64,000 nucleotides of DNA from Bartonella sp. DB5-6 (GTDB lineage Bacteria; Pseudomonadota; Alphaproteobacteria; Rhizobiales; Rhizobiaceae). This document shows, one piece after another, positions 10,235-20,956 of this stretch (the first letter of the stretch is position 1; every line of letters begins with the position of its first letter). The stretch lies in assembly GCF_000278115.1 (NCBI RefSeq), contig NZ_JH725114.1, positions 127,409 to 191,408 of the forward strand, in the 5' to 3' direction. The translations under genes were made by a program, and so were the position numbers. The notes beneath the pieces were generated by a model. That model was not told where the DNA came from and ran no database searches. It saw only the letters and a list, made by a program, of their open reading frames with translations.

Positions 10235-11896
10235 TCAAATTTTATCACGAAACCGATTTACAATGGGATAACGACGATCACGCCCGAAGTTTTTATAACT
10301 GATTTTTACGCCGGGTGCAGATTGTCGTCTTTTGTATTCGGCCACATAAATAAGATGTTCAATTTTTTCAACTGTTTCCCGTAAATATCCACGTTTAACA
10401 ATATCACAAATACTCATGTCATTTTCTACAAGAGATTGCAAGATATCATCTAAGACAGGATAAGGTGGAAGAGAGTCTTCATCTTTTTGATTTTCTCGTA
10501 GCTCCGCAGAAGGTGCTTTCTCTATAATATTGGATGGGATCACAATCCCTTCTGGACCCAACAAATTTTGCAAGTGATTTTTATTGCGCCACTTCGCTAA
10601 TGCATAAACCTGCATTTTATAAATATCTTTAATAGGATTAAACCCTCCATTCATATCACCATAGAGTGTTGCATATCCAACGGCCATTTCTGACTTATTG
10701 CCTGTTGTTACCACCATTGAGCCAAATTTATTTGAAAGCGCCATCAAGATAGTACCACGTATACGACTTTGAAGATTTTCTTCTGTCACATCAGATGGAA
10801 ACCCTAAAAAAATAGGTGCCATTGTCTTCAAAAAAACCTCAACAGGTTGCACAATTGGTATTACTTCATAGTGACATCCTAAAAGACGTGCACACTCTTT
10901 AGCATCTTTCAATGACTCTTGTGAAGTATAATGATAGGGCATCATTATGGTGCGAACCCTCTCAGCGCCAAGAGCATCCACTGCCATTGCTGCACAAAGA
11001 GCTGAATCAATTCCTCCTGAAAGACCAAGAATAACATCCTTAAAACGATTTTTATTGACGTAATCTCCTAACCCCAAAACACAAGCTTGGTAATCAGCAG
11101 CTAATCCATTAAGAAGATTTTCATTTGGGCCAGAAATACATTGCCATCCTGCCGTTTTTCTCTGCCAATGACTTAAAGCAATATGGCTTTCAAAATGTTT
11201 CATTTGAAACATCATTTTGCTTTGCCCATTTAGTGCAAAAGATCCCCCATCAAAAACAAGCTCATCCTGCCCCCCAACGGGATTAGCATAAATAATCGGC
11301 AGACCAGATTGAAGCGCTTGCACACGAACAACTTCTATACGCTTTAGTGCTTTATTACGATAATAAGGAGAGCCATTAAGAACGAGAATGATCTCTGCTC
11401 CTTTATTGCCAAGCTTTGCACACAAAGAAGAATCATTCCAAATATCTTCACAAATCACTATTCCTAATCTTATCCCCTGATAGACAATTGGCTCAGGATA
11501 TGGACCTGGGGAAAATAGTCGTTTTTCGTCAAATTCAGCATAATTAGGTAAATCAAACTTGAAGCTTTCAGCAACTATCTGTCCTTCATCGAGAATCACG
11601 GCACTATTATAAATATTACCATTACGCCTGAGAGGAAGACCAATTACAATTCCTGGTCCCCCTACTGTTATCTTTGCTAATTTCTTAACAGCATCTTCAC
11701 ATGTTTTTATAAAAGCAGGTTTAAGAACAAGATCTTCCGGCGGATAAGCACTGATAAAAAGCTCCGTGAATAAAACAAGATCAGCACCTTCTGCTTTAGC
11801 CATTTGATGCGCCATAACGGCAAGAGAATAATTTCCTTCAATATCACCAACGATAGGATTTAATTGGGCAACTGCTACCCGAAAATCATGTTTCAT
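10235..11896 (-). CDS. nadE: Glutamine-dependent NAD+ synthetase
   Basis: Last step of NAD+ synthesis: amidates nicotinate adenine dinucleotide, taking ammonia from glutamine. 553 residues in two domains. An N-terminal nitrilase-type glutaminase (about 1-265) has the catalytic triad E45 (LFTELFI), K113 (SFKFDLPNYA) and C149 (VICEDIWND). A C-terminal synthetase has the ATP-pyrophosphatase loop SGGIDS at 293-298 and the GNKSEMAVGYATLYGD segment. The ATG at 11896 has only a weak AAAGA ahead of it. It lies directly upstream of gltX1, probably in one transcript. Confidence 0.95.
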   Translation of the reverse strand: MKHDFRVAVAQLNPIVGDIEGNYSLAVMAHQMAKAEGADLVLFTELFISAYPPEDLVLKPAFIKTCEDAVKKLAKITVGGPGIVIGLPLRRNGNIYNSAVILDEGQIVAESFKFDLPNYAEFDEKRLFSPGPYPEPIVYQGIRLGIVICEDIWNDSSLCAKLGNKGAEIILVLNGSPYYRNKALKRIEVVRVQALQSGLPIIYANPVGGQDELVFDGGSFALNGQSKMMFQMKHFESHIALSHWQRKTAGWQCISGPNENLLNGLAADYQACVLGLGDYVNKNRFKDVILGLSGGIDSALCAAMAVDALGAERVRTIMMPYHYTSQESLKDAKECARLLGCHYEVIPIVQPVEVFLKTMAPIFLGFPSDVTEENLQSRIRGTILMALSNKFGSMVVTTGNKSEMAVGYATLYGDMNGGFNPIKDIYKMQVYALAKWRNKNHLQNLLGPEGIVIPSNIIEKAPSAELRENQKDEDSLPPYPVLDDILQSLVENDMSICDIVKRGYLRETVEKIEHLIYVAEYKRRQSAPGVKISYKNFGRDRRYPIVNRFRDKI

Positions 11897-12019
11897 AAGT
11901 CTTTATATCATTTCATCAGCTTGACAACCACAACTTTATTTTAATTATTGAAAACATTTCTTTTCAAAAAAACTCTTCTCCCATAAACATTTTAAATGGA
12001 ATATGATGGGACTTTTTGT

Positions 12020-13399
12020 CTAACAATTTGCAGCAAAATCCACTGAATCAGTATCACGATTTTTCTTAAGCAGTTCTGCAACAAGAAAAGCTAGTTCTAA
12101 CGCTTGATCTGCATTTAATCGCGGGTCACACTGGGTATGATAACGATTAGACAAATCTTCTACAGAAATAGCATGTGCCCCACCTGTACATTCTGTTACA
12201 TCACGACCAGTCATTTCAATATGAATACCTCCTGGATAAGTTCCCTCTCCATAATGTACTGAAAAAAAATTCTCTACCTCTTTTAACACATAATCAAAGG
12301 GACGCGTCTTATAACCATTTACAGTAACCGTATTGCCATGCATTGGATCACACGACCATATAACCTTACGCTTCTCGCGCTCAACTGCTTGAATCAATTT
12401 GGGAAGATAATTCTCAACCTTATCATAACCAAAACGCGTAATGAGCGTCAATCGTCCTGCGTCATTTTCAGGGTTTAGAATATCAATTAACCTCAAAAGC
12501 TCATCGGGCTCAATGGAAGGACCACACTTCAATCCAAGTGGATTTTTAATACCACGACAATATTCAACGTGCGCATGATCAATCTGACGTGTACGATCTC
12601 CAATCCATAGCATATGACCAGAGGTTGCATACCAATCTCCAGAAGTCGAATCAATCCGCGTCAAAGCCTCTTCATAGCCAAGCAAAAGCGCTTCATGACT
12701 GGTATAAAAAGATGTTTCACGTAATGAAAAATTTGTTTTGGACGTAATCCCTATGGAACGCATAAAATCAATCGCTTCCGAAATACGTTTTGCCAATAAC
12801 TCGTATCGCTCGCCCTGCGGGCTATTAGAAACAAAACTCAACATCCATGTATGGACATTTTCTAAATCGGCGTACCCCCCTTGTGAAAAAGCACGCAAAA
12901 GATTCAATGTTGCTGCAGACTGGCGATAAGCCATAGACATTCGTTGCGGATCAGGAATACGAGAATCCACGCTAAATTCAATACCATTAATAATATCCCC
13001 CCGATAAGAAGAAAGCTCAACTCCTCCTTTGCTTTCCGTATCAGAAGAGCGTGGCTTTGCAAACTGACCTGCGATGCGACCGATTTTAACAACGGGTTTA
13101 GAACTGCCAAAAGTTAAAACAATCGCCATTTGCAAAAATACACGAAAAAAATCACGAATATTATCAGCTTCATGTTCTGCAAAGCTTTCTGCACAATCTC
13201 CACCTTGTAATAAAAAAGCCTGACCTTGTGCAACAGCTGCTAATTCATTTTGCAAATCACGTGCTTCACCGGCAAAAACCAAAGGTGGATAGCTACGTAG
13301 CTTTCGTTCAACATCTGCTAATACAGATTTATCCGGATAAATCGGAACTTGTTTAATTGGTCTTGTTCTCCAAGAGTCAGGCGCCCATTCTTTTATCAT
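12020..13399 (-). CDS. aroG: 3-deoxy-7-phosphoheptulonate synthase, class II
   Basis: Condenses phosphoenolpyruvate and erythrose 4-phosphate to DAHP, the entry to the shikimate pathway and aromatic amino acids. The plant/Actinobacteria/alphaproteobacteria class II type is shown by [15 protein letters not shown] near the N-terminus, [42 protein letters not shown] and CDPMHGNT. 459 residues from the ATG at 13399, which has a strong GGAGAG seven bases upstream. The frame runs on to a GTG at 13426 that would lie upstream of this site, so I reject it. The symbol varies between genomes (aroF/aroG). Confidence 0.92.
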   Translation of the reverse strand: MIKEWAPDSWRTRPIKQVPIYPDKSVLADVERKLRSYPPLVFAGEARDLQNELAAVAQGQAFLLQGGDCAESFAEHEADNIRDFFRVFLQMAIVLTFGSSKPVVKIGRIAGQFAKPRSSDTESKGGVELSSYRGDIINGIEFSVDSRIPDPQRMSMAYRQSAATLNLLRAFSQGGYADLENVHTWMLSFVSNSPQGERYELLAKRISEAIDFMRSIGITSKTNFSLRETSFYTSHEALLLGYEEALTRIDSTSGDWYATSGHMLWIGDRTRQIDHAHVEYCRGIKNPLGLKCGPSIEPDELLRLIDILNPENDAGRLTLITRFGYDKVENYLPKLIQAVEREKRKVIWSCDPMHGNTVTVNGYKTRPFDYVLKEVENFFSVHYGEGTYPGGIHIEMTGRDVTECTGGAHAISVEDLSNRYHTQCDPRLNADQALELAFLVAELLKKNRDTDSVDFAANC

Positions 13400-13471
13400 T
13401 GCACTCTCTCCAGAGCTAAAAATCACAGCTTATCGTATTAAAATTTGTTCGCTTACCACAACATGTGCTGT

Positions 13472-14863
13472 TCAATTTTCTATTTTCTTCCCATTTTCAT
13501 AGATATAACTTGGCTTATACATCGTTACCAATTCTTCTGCCATAGTTGGATGCACTGCCATAGTTTCATCAAAAACATCTTTTGTCAGCTTTCCCTTGAG
13601 AGATATGCCAAGGAGCTGTGCCATCTCACCAGCGTTCTCACCTAAAATATGGGCACCCACAACAATACGACTTTCACCATCAACAATAAGCTTCATAAAT
13701 ATTTTTTCCGAGCTCTCAGAAAAAACATTGCGCATAGAACGAAAAACTGTACGATAAATCTCGAGACGTTTATAACGATGTAGCGCATCTTCTTCTGAAA
13801 GACCCACCGTTCCAATCTCAGGTTGTGAAAAAACCGCCGTCGGCATTAAATCATAATCAGGTGTCGTGGATATATTCTCAAATGCAGTCTTAACGAAACA
13901 TATTGCATCATGAATCGCAACAGGTGTTAATTGAATATGACCTGTTACATCACCTACAGCCCAAATGTGGGGAACATTTGTTGTCATTCTTTCATCAACA
14001 ATAACTGCACCAAACTCATTCACTTTAACACCTGCTCGCTCGAGTCCTAAACCCATTGTATTTGGTACGCGCCCCGTGGCTAACATTACCTGATCAGCAC
14101 TGATCGTTTGCCCACTGGATAAAGTAACATTATAACAATTTCCTAGAGCTTGCACTTTGGAAACTGTCTCCCCGTAGATAATGGAAATCCCTTTTTCAAC
14201 CATTGCATCACTGAGCAGTTGTCGCAAATCATGATCAAAGTTACGAAGAATTAGATCACCTCGATGAAGAAGTGTTGTTTTCACACCTAACTCATAAAAA
14301 ATGTTAGCAAATTCAACACCAATATACCCGCCACCAACAATTACTATTGATTTTGGGAGTTTTTCAAGGTCAAAAATTTCATTGGAAGTAAGACACAAAT
14401 CACTGCCTTTTATTGCCGTACTTGATGCAATTTTTGCACCCGTCGCGATTAAGATTTTTTCCGCGCTTACCCGTTCACCTGTCACAGAAAGCTCTAATGT
14501 ATGATCATCCACAAAGATAGCGCGACTTTCATAAATATGAACATTATTATTTCGCAGTCCTTGGCGATAAATCCCTTCTAATCTTGATATTTCTTTATTT
14601 TTAGCTGCAACTAAATTTTCCCAACTAAAAACTGGTTCAGCATATTTCCAACCGAAACCAACGCTTTTACGGAACTCATTTGCATATTGTGAGGCATAAA
14701 CATACAATTTCTTCGGAACACAACCGCGAATAACACAAGTCCCCCCTATACGATACTCCTCTGCTATAGCGACACGCTTCCCAAGTCCTCCAGCAAGGCG
14801 TGCAGCACGCACTCCACCAGAACCGCTTCCAATAACGAATAAATCAAAGTCAAAAGAACCCAC
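13472..14863 (-). CDS. gor: Glutathione-disulfide reductase
   Basis: FAD- and NADPH-dependent reduction of oxidised glutathione in the cytosol; oxidative-stress defence. 463 residues. The FAD-binding GSGSGG is at 12-17 and the redox-active disulfide C43/C48 in GGTCVIRGCVPKK. The NADPH-binding segment is IVIVGGGYIGVEFANIF, and the C-terminal HPTMAEELVTMY carries the catalytic histidine. The start is a GTG at 14863 with AAGGG upstream. It lies first of three minus-strand genes with the DUF2059 gene and rpiA upstream, but a terminator at 15000-15016 separates it from them. Confidence 0.95.
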   Translation of the reverse strand: MGSFDFDLFVIGSGSGGVRAARLAGGLGKRVAIAEEYRIGGTCVIRGCVPKKLYVYASQYANEFRKSVGFGWKYAEPVFSWENLVAAKNKEISRLEGIYRQGLRNNNVHIYESRAIFVDDHTLELSVTGERVSAEKILIATGAKIASSTAIKGSDLCLTSNEIFDLEKLPKSIVIVGGGYIGVEFANIFYELGVKTTLLHRGDLILRNFDHDLRQLLSDAMVEKGISIIYGETVSKVQALGNCYNVTLSSGQTISADQVMLATGRVPNTMGLGLERAGVKVNEFGAVIVDERMTTNVPHIWAVGDVTGHIQLTPVAIHDAICFVKTAFENISTTPDYDLMPTAVFSQPEIGTVGLSEEDALHRYKRLEIYRTVFRSMRNVFSESSEKIFMKLIVDGESRIVVGAHILGENAGEMAQLLGISLKGKLTKDVFDETMAVHPTMAEELVTMYKPSYIYENGKKIEN

Positions 14864-14999
14864 GAACTATCCCTTCTTCATATGTATGCAATAATAAGCT
14901 ATGATCATTCATCATCAAATGAAAACCTTTTTGTTTTTCAAGCAGCATTTTTTATTATAAATAAAGTAATATCCTGAAAAAATCTGCTTTTATTAAAAA

Positions 15000-15016
15000 C
15001 AGCGGGGGCACCGCTG
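15000..15016 (-). terminator. Intrinsic terminator after the rpiA-DUF2059 pair
   Basis: Six-base-pair G+C-rich stem CAGCGG/CCGCTG with a five-base loop. On the minus strand it is followed directly by TTTTTAATAAAA, the classic Rho-independent form. It ends transcription from rpiA and the DUF2059 gene before gor. The plus strand also shows ATTTTT after the stem. Confidence 0.75.
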
Positions 15017-15066
15017 ATTTTTAAAATAAACTCAAAGAATCATACACTTGAACAATATAAATCAAA

Positions 15067-15624
15067 CTATTTTTGATTTTTTGAAGAGCCCGATTTTATA
15101 GGCGTAACGGAGTTGTTTAAATGAAGTGTTTCAGACATCTCCTTTTTCACATTTTTTATAAGATCCTGCATAAGAGCAGAACGCCACATATCAAATGTAG
15201 AATAAGCATCACGCGCAATATTTGGAACTTCAGCTAAAAACTTTTTACCAGTATCAGAACTATAAAATGCCGTAATTGCATCAAGTTCTTCTTGGGTAAA
15301 ATATTTTGCATACACATGAGCAATTTCTTTTTCTAAATCAGAGCGCCGCTTAGCTAAAGCAAGTGCCTGTTTATCAACAATATCAGAAATAGAAGTTGCC
15401 AAATTGGGATCGTCGTTGATCAATTCATTTTTGAGATCATGCGCCGCACTCGGTAAAAAACTATCAAACTGATCAGTTGCACGAATAGCACTGATAGCCT
15501 TTCTTGCTGAATCTAAATGCTGATCACTCACGCCTTGTGCATAAACCATCCCAACATTGATTACCAAAATGGCAACCGCACCACAATACGCTACAAAACG
15601 CTGAAAAGAAAATATTGCTTTCAT
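15067..15624 (-). CDS. Exported DUF2059 family protein
   Basis: 185 residues with a clear signal peptide (hydrophobic 8-28, likely cleavage after VYA at 27-29), so probably periplasmic. The mature part is helical; the DUF2059 core is recognisable at KYFTQEELDAITAFYSSDTGKKFLAEVP, the pattern that names the domain. The last 25 residues are lysine- and serine-rich and look disordered. Function is unknown in the family. It sits between rpiA and gor, an order I recall from related rhizobia. The ATG at 15624 has CAGGG upstream. Confidence 0.8.
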   Translation of the reverse strand: MKAIFSFQRFVAYCGAVAILVINVGMVYAQGVSDQHLDSARKAISAIRATDQFDSFLPSAAHDLKNELINDDPNLATSISDIVDKQALALAKRRSDLEKEIAHVYAKYFTQEELDAITAFYSSDTGKKFLAEVPNIARDAYSTFDMWRSALMQDLIKNVKKEMSETLHLNNSVTPIKSGSSKNQK

Positions 15625-15695
15625 TTAATGATTACCCTGATGACTAAATTATAATCCAAATTCTTTAATTTTATCCAAAACTTTCAACACCCTTT

Positions 15696-16436
15696 TTATT
15701 GTGCTAGCATATCCTCATGCAAATTGTCTTCTCTAAAATTAAACGGTTCTAAAACTTTTATTTGTCCACTAGACATTGCTATAACTGCACGCGAAGCCAA
15801 TCCCAAAAAAAGACCATGCTCCACAACACCAGGAATAGCAAGAAGCGAATCCGATAATAGTTTTGGCTGTAAAATATGCCCCCAAGATGCATCAAAAATG
15901 AAATGACCACCATCTGTTTCAAAAGGAGTCTCTCCATTCATACGTAATACAACTTCTCCAGAAAGCCCTAAATCAGCGGCTACTTTTTCGATAGCTCTGC
16001 GTGTAGTATACATACCAAACGGATTCACTTCAATCGGTAATGCAAAAGCACCAAGTCTTTTTACCATCTTTGTTTCATCAGCAATAATAAGCATTGCACG
16101 AGAAGCCGATGCTACAATTTTTTCATGTAACAGTGCTCCCCCTCCCCCTTTAATGAGAGACAACCCTGGACCAATTTCATCAGCCCCATCAATATCAAGG
16201 TCTAGTTCAGGTATCTGTTCTAACGTACTGATAGGCACCCCAAATTTACGACAGAGTTGCTCAGAATACCGTGAGGTAGCAACACCAATCACACGAAGAC
16301 CATCTGCAACACGCTCACCTAAGAGGCGAATAAATTCATTTACCGTCGAACCAGATCCGATACCAAGCCGCATATCATCTTCAACAAATTCAAGTGCTTT
16401 AACAGCCACCACTTTCTTTAACTGCTGAACATTCAT
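15696..16436 (-). CDS. rpiA: Ribose-5-phosphate isomerase A
   Basis: Interconverts ribose 5-phosphate and ribulose 5-phosphate in the non-oxidative pentose phosphate pathway. 246 residues. The phosphate-binding loop [13 protein letters not shown], the catalytic [10 protein letters not shown] and the [15 protein letters not shown] lysine motif are all present. It reads toward the DUF2059 gene with a 71-bp gap. A typical soluble homodimer-type enzyme with nothing unusual. Confidence 0.95.
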   Translation of the reverse strand: MNVQQLKKVVAVKALEFVEDDMRLGIGSGSTVNEFIRLLGERVADGLRVIGVATSRYSEQLCRKFGVPISTLEQIPELDLDIDGADEIGPGLSLIKGGGGALLHEKIVASASRAMLIIADETKMVKRLGAFALPIEVNPFGMYTTRRAIEKVAADLGLSGEVVLRMNGETPFETDGGHFIFDASWGHILQPKLLSDSLLAIPGVVEHGLFLGLASRAVIAMSSGQIKVLEPFNFREDNLHEDMLAQ

Positions 16437-16880
16437 GAATTACTTTACCTTTTACCAATCAGCGATATCTATTAAAAATCGATAATATATGAATCTATGA
16501 CCTCAATCTGCCATAAATTTGCCCATTACCTTTTGATTAAAGAAGTGTTAATGATTATAAAGACATATGATAATAATAAAATAAAATAATTAACAATTTT
16601 ATCTCTTTATAAAATCCATTGACATTTTTCGTATCAAATAAGCATTTTTAGTTTATCTTTCACTATGAATGAGGTGCATGCATAAAATGCTTCTACAAGA
16701 TTATATATTGTTCAGATATCAATAAACCGTCTGTTTTGAAAAACTACAAATAATTGAGGCAGCTCTAGCGAAATTGATACCCCTATAACAAAAATATAAT
16801 AAAGCATAATCAGAAAAATGTGCCGATCATTTCCTATTCTGTTGTTGCTTGGCATCAAGAAGGATCGAGAACGCGATAAG
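16437..16880. other. Intergenic stretch, no gene supported
   Basis: A 444-bp AT-rich gap between rpiA and comEC. In several rhizobia lexA lies beside comEC; no lexA frame is visible here. An 82-residue minus frame at 16712-16960 overlaps the comEC 3' end and has no recognisable features. Confidence 0.5.
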
Positions 16881-19157
16881 TTATAGAGTCCTTGTGGAAG
16901 GCTGCCTGTATATATTCCACGGTCTATAAAACCCCTTTGAAGACCAAATGACATTACCACTTTTGGTCATCATAACACTCCCTCGTGATAGCAATTGTTG
17001 GGGAGTAAATATTATTTTTGTCTTCTTGTTACATGTTTGATTACTCATTGCCAATGTATTAACCATAATGTCTGCCTCTATGCATTGATCTGTTTTTCCA
17101 CGCAAGATGACCACTCTTAATCCATTTTCTAATAAGGACGCACAAACATGGTTATCACAAACAAACTGCTCATAAAACGAAGGACCATATTTCGTTGGTT
17201 TTATCATCTCATTCACACGAAATGATTGTTCCCATATGGAAGTTGTGAATTTAGAAATATGGTAACGATCAATATATAATTTCTTTTTATTAATAACCCC
17301 CACGAGTTTCATATTATCTGCTATAATGAGTTGTATAGGTGGATACGACCAACAAACATAAATACCAGCCAAGATAAAAAGACAAAAAAAGAACCTGATG
17401 GATGTTTTGAAAAAAATTAACCCAACCAAACCTATACTCAATAAAACTAACGCAGATAACGGCATAAATCCAGGATTCAAATCAGGAGAAATTGCTTTTA
17501 TAGCGTGAGCAATTTTTATCACAAGACCAACACCAAAACCCATAATTTGAAGCGGTAACCATTCAACTCCCCAAAACATTGCAAAGACTGCTATTAATCC
17601 GAAAGGTATAATGAGGATTGATACTATTGGCACAGCTAATGCATTACTGATAATGCTAAAAGTTGCAATATTAGAAAAATGATAAGCAGCATAAATTCCA
17701 CTAGCAGCACCCGCCACAAATGACGATACACATGTTGAAAGTATCGTTAAGAGCACAAAACGAATCATTCCACCTCCAACGTAAGATGGTGTTGTTTTTC
17801 TTTTACGAAAAAGTGCCCCCCCGTTCCACCAATCAAAAGACGCAATCAAAGCTGCTGTTGCAGAAAAAGACATTTGAAAGCTGGGACCTAATATTTCATG
17901 CGGCGTAAAAGCAAGGGTTATTAAACCTGCAATAGCAAAATTACGTATTGTTACGGCAGAACGATTACACAATACAGCAATCAACATAACAGCAATCATC
18001 ACAAAGCTTCTCTGTGCTGACACAGCGGCGCCAGAGAGTAGCAAATAAAAAGTTGTCATCATTAATGCCGCAATAGCAGCGAATTTTTTAGCAGAATAAT
18101 AGGACGAAAAAACTGGGAAGAGTGCTAAAAAACTGCGAATACACACAAGAACTATGCCACTCAACAAAGCCATATGCAAACCTGATATTGATAAAATGTG
18201 TGCTAATCCAGCCGTACGCAACGCTTCATTTGTATCATTTGAAATACCGCCCCGCTGTCCGGTTATAAGAGCAGCCGCAACACTACCTTTTTCTCGATCA
18301 ATCGCTGTACGGATTCTCTGTGTCAGATTTGTCCGTAAATTTTCAATTTTCTGTCGGACTATATTTAATATTTTATCCGACTGTAAAATTGATATTTTAA
18401 TTGGTTTTCCTAAATAAACTCCCTGAGCACCAATTCCTTTAAAATAATTATGAAAACTAAAATCGTAGCCTCCTGGGCGTACCGCCCCAGATAACGCACG
18501 GATCTTGACTTTCCCATATAGGCCATCACCAATTGCTAATCCATAGGGTAAATACCTTGCTAACAAACGAATTCGACGAGGACTATGGTGTAATATTGGC
18601 TTTTTTGTACTCAAAACATCTAGAACTAAACGAAAGCCCCCATTTTGCCTTGAATCAATAGAAACAATCCTTCCTGTCAATGTGGTAACAACTTCTCCAC
18701 TCAACATTATTGTAGATACACGCCACGTTTCTATTTTTGCTGCCAAAGCACCCAATACAATACAAAACAAAAATCCCGTGATAATCCATACTTTCCTATA
18801 AAAACGTGAAACATACAGTATTCCAAGAAAGATGCTAACCAACACACCAATTTGCCCCCAGCTTGGCTCTCTCTCCACACTAAAATAATAAAGGATGCCT
18901 ACGGAAAAAAAGATTAAAATCAATGAAAAAAGAATTCCAAAAGAAATTTCTTTGTTTATGCAATCTACCAACCACTTCCAGAAAAAATTTATTGCTTCTT
19001 TTAAAAGTGTAAATAAAAAAATCTTTGCTTTGTTAAAGCTACCGTTATTCGTATTATAAAGCGTAGAAAAAGCATCCAGCCGTATCACACTCAACTTTTT
19101 GCTTTCTATCAAACTGCTTATGGATAAAATATCCTTAACTTTATTTTGATTAAACAT
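16881..19157 (-). CDS. comEC: ComEC/Rec2 family competence protein
   Basis: Polytopic inner-membrane protein of the DNA-uptake channel family. 758 residues from the ATG at 19157 (GGGG upstream). It has an N-terminal DUF4131-like region with three hydrophobic segments (about 70-150), a soluble OB-like stretch with GRIVSIDSR and RIRLLARYLPYG, then the Competence domain with LAHILSISGLHMALLSG and about eight more membrane segments to residue 620. The C-terminal 130 residues are soluble but lack the HxHxDH metallo-beta-lactamase motif found in long ComEC proteins. It is divergent from gltX2. Whether it imports DNA in this organism is unknown. Confidence 0.85.
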   Translation of the reverse strand: MFNQNKVKDILSISSLIESKKLSVIRLDAFSTLYNTNNGSFNKAKIFLFTLLKEAINFFWKWLVDCINKEISFGILFSLILIFFSVGILYYFSVEREPSWGQIGVLVSIFLGILYVSRFYRKVWIITGFLFCIVLGALAAKIETWRVSTIMLSGEVVTTLTGRIVSIDSRQNGGFRLVLDVLSTKKPILHHSPRRIRLLARYLPYGLAIGDGLYGKVKIRALSGAVRPGGYDFSFHNYFKGIGAQGVYLGKPIKISILQSDKILNIVRQKIENLRTNLTQRIRTAIDREKGSVAAALITGQRGGISNDTNEALRTAGLAHILSISGLHMALLSGIVLVCIRSFLALFPVFSSYYSAKKFAAIAALMMTTFYLLLSGAAVSAQRSFVMIAVMLIAVLCNRSAVTIRNFAIAGLITLAFTPHEILGPSFQMSFSATAALIASFDWWNGGALFRKRKTTPSYVGGGMIRFVLLTILSTCVSSFVAGAASGIYAAYHFSNIATFSIISNALAVPIVSILIIPFGLIAVFAMFWGVEWLPLQIMGFGVGLVIKIAHAIKAISPDLNPGFMPLSALVLLSIGLVGLIFFKTSIRFFFCLFILAGIYVCWSYPPIQLIIADNMKLVGVINKKKLYIDRYHISKFTTSIWEQSFRVNEMIKPTKYGPSFYEQFVCDNHVCASLLENGLRVVILRGKTDQCIEADIMVNTLAMSNQTCNKKTKIIFTPQQLLSRGSVMMTKSGNVIWSSKGFYRPWNIYRQPSTRTL

Positions 19158-19190
19158 CCGCAAATCCCCACTTTACTTATAATGCGGCTC

Positions 19191-19218
19191 TTGCACACCT
19201 TATCATCTATGCTAACAT
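19191..19218 (+). promoter_or_regulatory. Predicted promoter of gltX2
   Basis: TTGCAC at 19191-19196 and TAACAT at 19213-19218 with a 16-bp spacer, in the comEC-gltX2 divergent gap and 45 bp before the start codon. It resembles the housekeeping sigma factor consensus. Predicted by eye. Confidence 0.4.
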
Positions 19219-19263
19219 ACCTCTTCCATAAAGTTCCATAAGTTAATTTAAAGGAAAATATCC

Positions 19264-20691
19264 GTGCCCGTTATTACCCGTTTTGCTCCCTCACCAACAG
19301 GCTTCCTTCATATTGGTGGTGCCCGTACTGCCCTCTTTAATTGGCTTTATGCAAAACATACTGGGGGAAAAATGCTTCTACGGATTGAAGATACAGATCG
19401 AGAGCGCTCAACAGAAGCGGCTGTAAAAGCCATTATAAATGGCTTACACTGGATAGGACTTAGCTACGACGGTGATCCTATTTCACAATTCGAGCGGGCA
19501 GAACGTCATCGACAAGTTGCTGAACAATTAGTAAAAGATGGCAAAGCTTATTATTGCTATGCTTCTCCTGAAGAATTGGCTGAAATGCGTGAAAATGCCC
19601 GTATAGAAGGCCGACCACCGCGTTATGATGGACGTTGGCGAGATCGTGATATTTCTGAAGCTCCAAAAGATATCAAACCTGTTATTCGCATCAAAGCTCC
19701 CCAACATGGGGAAACAATCGTGCGCGACCGCGTTCAAGGTGATGTTCGCTTCCCTAATAAAGATCTAGATGATTTTGTTATTTTGCGTTCCGATGGCTCA
19801 CCCACCTATATGCATGCTGTCGTCGTGGATGATCATGATATGGGGATAACACATATCATACGCGGCGATGATCATCTCACAAATGCAGCTCGCCAAACAA
19901 TCATTTTCAATGCAATGGGATGGGATATTCCTATTATGGCGCATATTCCACTTATCCATGGTGAAAATGGTGCAAAATTATCAAAGCGGCATGGCGCACT
20001 AGGTGTCGATGCTTATCGAACAATGGGATACCTTCCTGCTGCTTTACGCAATTACCTCGTCCGTCTAGGTTGGAGTCATGGTGATGACGAACTCATGTCA
20101 ATCGAAGACATGATTTCTTGGTTTGATATCGATGATATTAATAAGGGTGCAGCGCGTTTTGATCTCAAAAAGCTCGATGCCATTAACGGACACTATATAC
20201 GCATGAGTAATGACCAAGACCTCTTTGATGCCGCTCTTAATATTTTACCAGAAATTGAAGGTGGATTAAAAATAATTGAAACACTTAATGAACAACAACG
20301 TACTCAATTTCTAAAAGCTATACCAAATTTGAAAGAACGTTCAAAAACGCTGTGTGAACTCATTGATAATGCTTCCTTCATTTTTAAGCAACGGCCGTTA
20401 CTTCTCGATGAAAAAGCACAAACACTCTTAGATAAAAATGGGCTAGCTATCTTAGAAGATATCTATCTTACCCTGAAAACATGCTCTCATTGGGATGTAA
20501 AAAGCTTGGATGAAACTCTTCGACATTACACAGAAAGACAAAATCTCAAATTTGGAGCTGTTGCCCAACCTCTTCGCGCAGCTCTCACAGGACGTGCAAC
20601 ATCGCTGGGAGTTTTTGATGTTCTTGCTTTATTAGGACAAGATGAGTCTCTTAACCGCATCAATGACCAACTTATAACAATGAAATACTAA
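19264..20691 (+). CDS. gltX: Glutamate--tRNA ligase, second paralog
   Basis: 475 residues, class I synthetase. The N-terminus [20 protein letters not shown] has the HIGH-type motif at 16-19, and the KMSKS-type loop [12 protein letters not shown] lies near residue 240. The start is a GTG at 19264 after AAAGGAAAA. This copy sits at the conserved rhizobial position between comEC and gltA and is nearer to the standard GltX. It carries the same fold as the copy at 8842-10224 but is clearly divergent in sequence. One of the two probably handles tRNA(Gln) mischarging. Confidence 0.95.
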   Translation: MPVITRFAPSPTGFLHIGGARTALFNWLYAKHTGGKMLLRIEDTDRERSTEAAVKAIINGLHWIGLSYDGDPISQFERAERHRQVAEQLVKDGKAYYCYASPEELAEMRENARIEGRPPRYDGRWRDRDISEAPKDIKPVIRIKAPQHGETIVRDRVQGDVRFPNKDLDDFVILRSDGSPTYMHAVVVDDHDMGITHIIRGDDHLTNAARQTIIFNAMGWDIPIMAHIPLIHGENGAKLSKRHGALGVDAYRTMGYLPAALRNYLVRLGWSHGDDELMSIEDMISWFDIDDINKGAARFDLKKLDAINGHYIRMSNDQDLFDAALNILPEIEGGLKIIETLNEQQRTQFLKAIPNLKERSKTLCELIDNASFIFKQRPLLLDEKAQTLLDKNGLAILEDIYLTLKTCSHWDVKSLDETLRHYTERQNLKFGAVAQPLRAALTGRATSLGVFDVLALLGQDESLNRINDQLITMKY

Positions 20692-20869
20692 TGATATGTA
20701 TATAATTTATCATCTCAATAGGTATCACCTACAAATATTTCTACACAAATTGAAAGCTATCTTTTCTCTTAGATAGTGGAAATACATTTTTGATTTGGTA
20801 AAATTGCAAATAAAAAATATTTTTAGATTGCATGTGTCAACTTTTAAGGTAAATCTACCCTTCAAAATA

Positions 20870-20904
20870 GGTAGGAGAAACTTCGGTCATATGTCTCCCT
20901 ATCT
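20870..20904 (+). promoter_or_regulatory. Imperfect hairpin in the gltA leader
   Basis: Arms AGGTAGGAGA (20870-20879) and TCTCCCTATCT (20894-20904) pair with one bulge and one G-U, 53 bp before the gltA ATG. No T-run follows, so it looks like a leader structure rather than a terminator. The decoy GGAG sequence in its left arm would be buried in the stem. Role inferred only. Confidence 0.35.
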
Positions 20905-20956
20905 GATGAAACGGCGTCTTGATTTTTAGAAGCGAGGAATCTGAAAGGAATATCTA

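Noticed and set aside
16712-16960. 82-residue minus frame, considered as a lexA or comEC remnant
   Set aside because: Overlaps the end of comEC and shows no convincing similarity to LexA in any frame.
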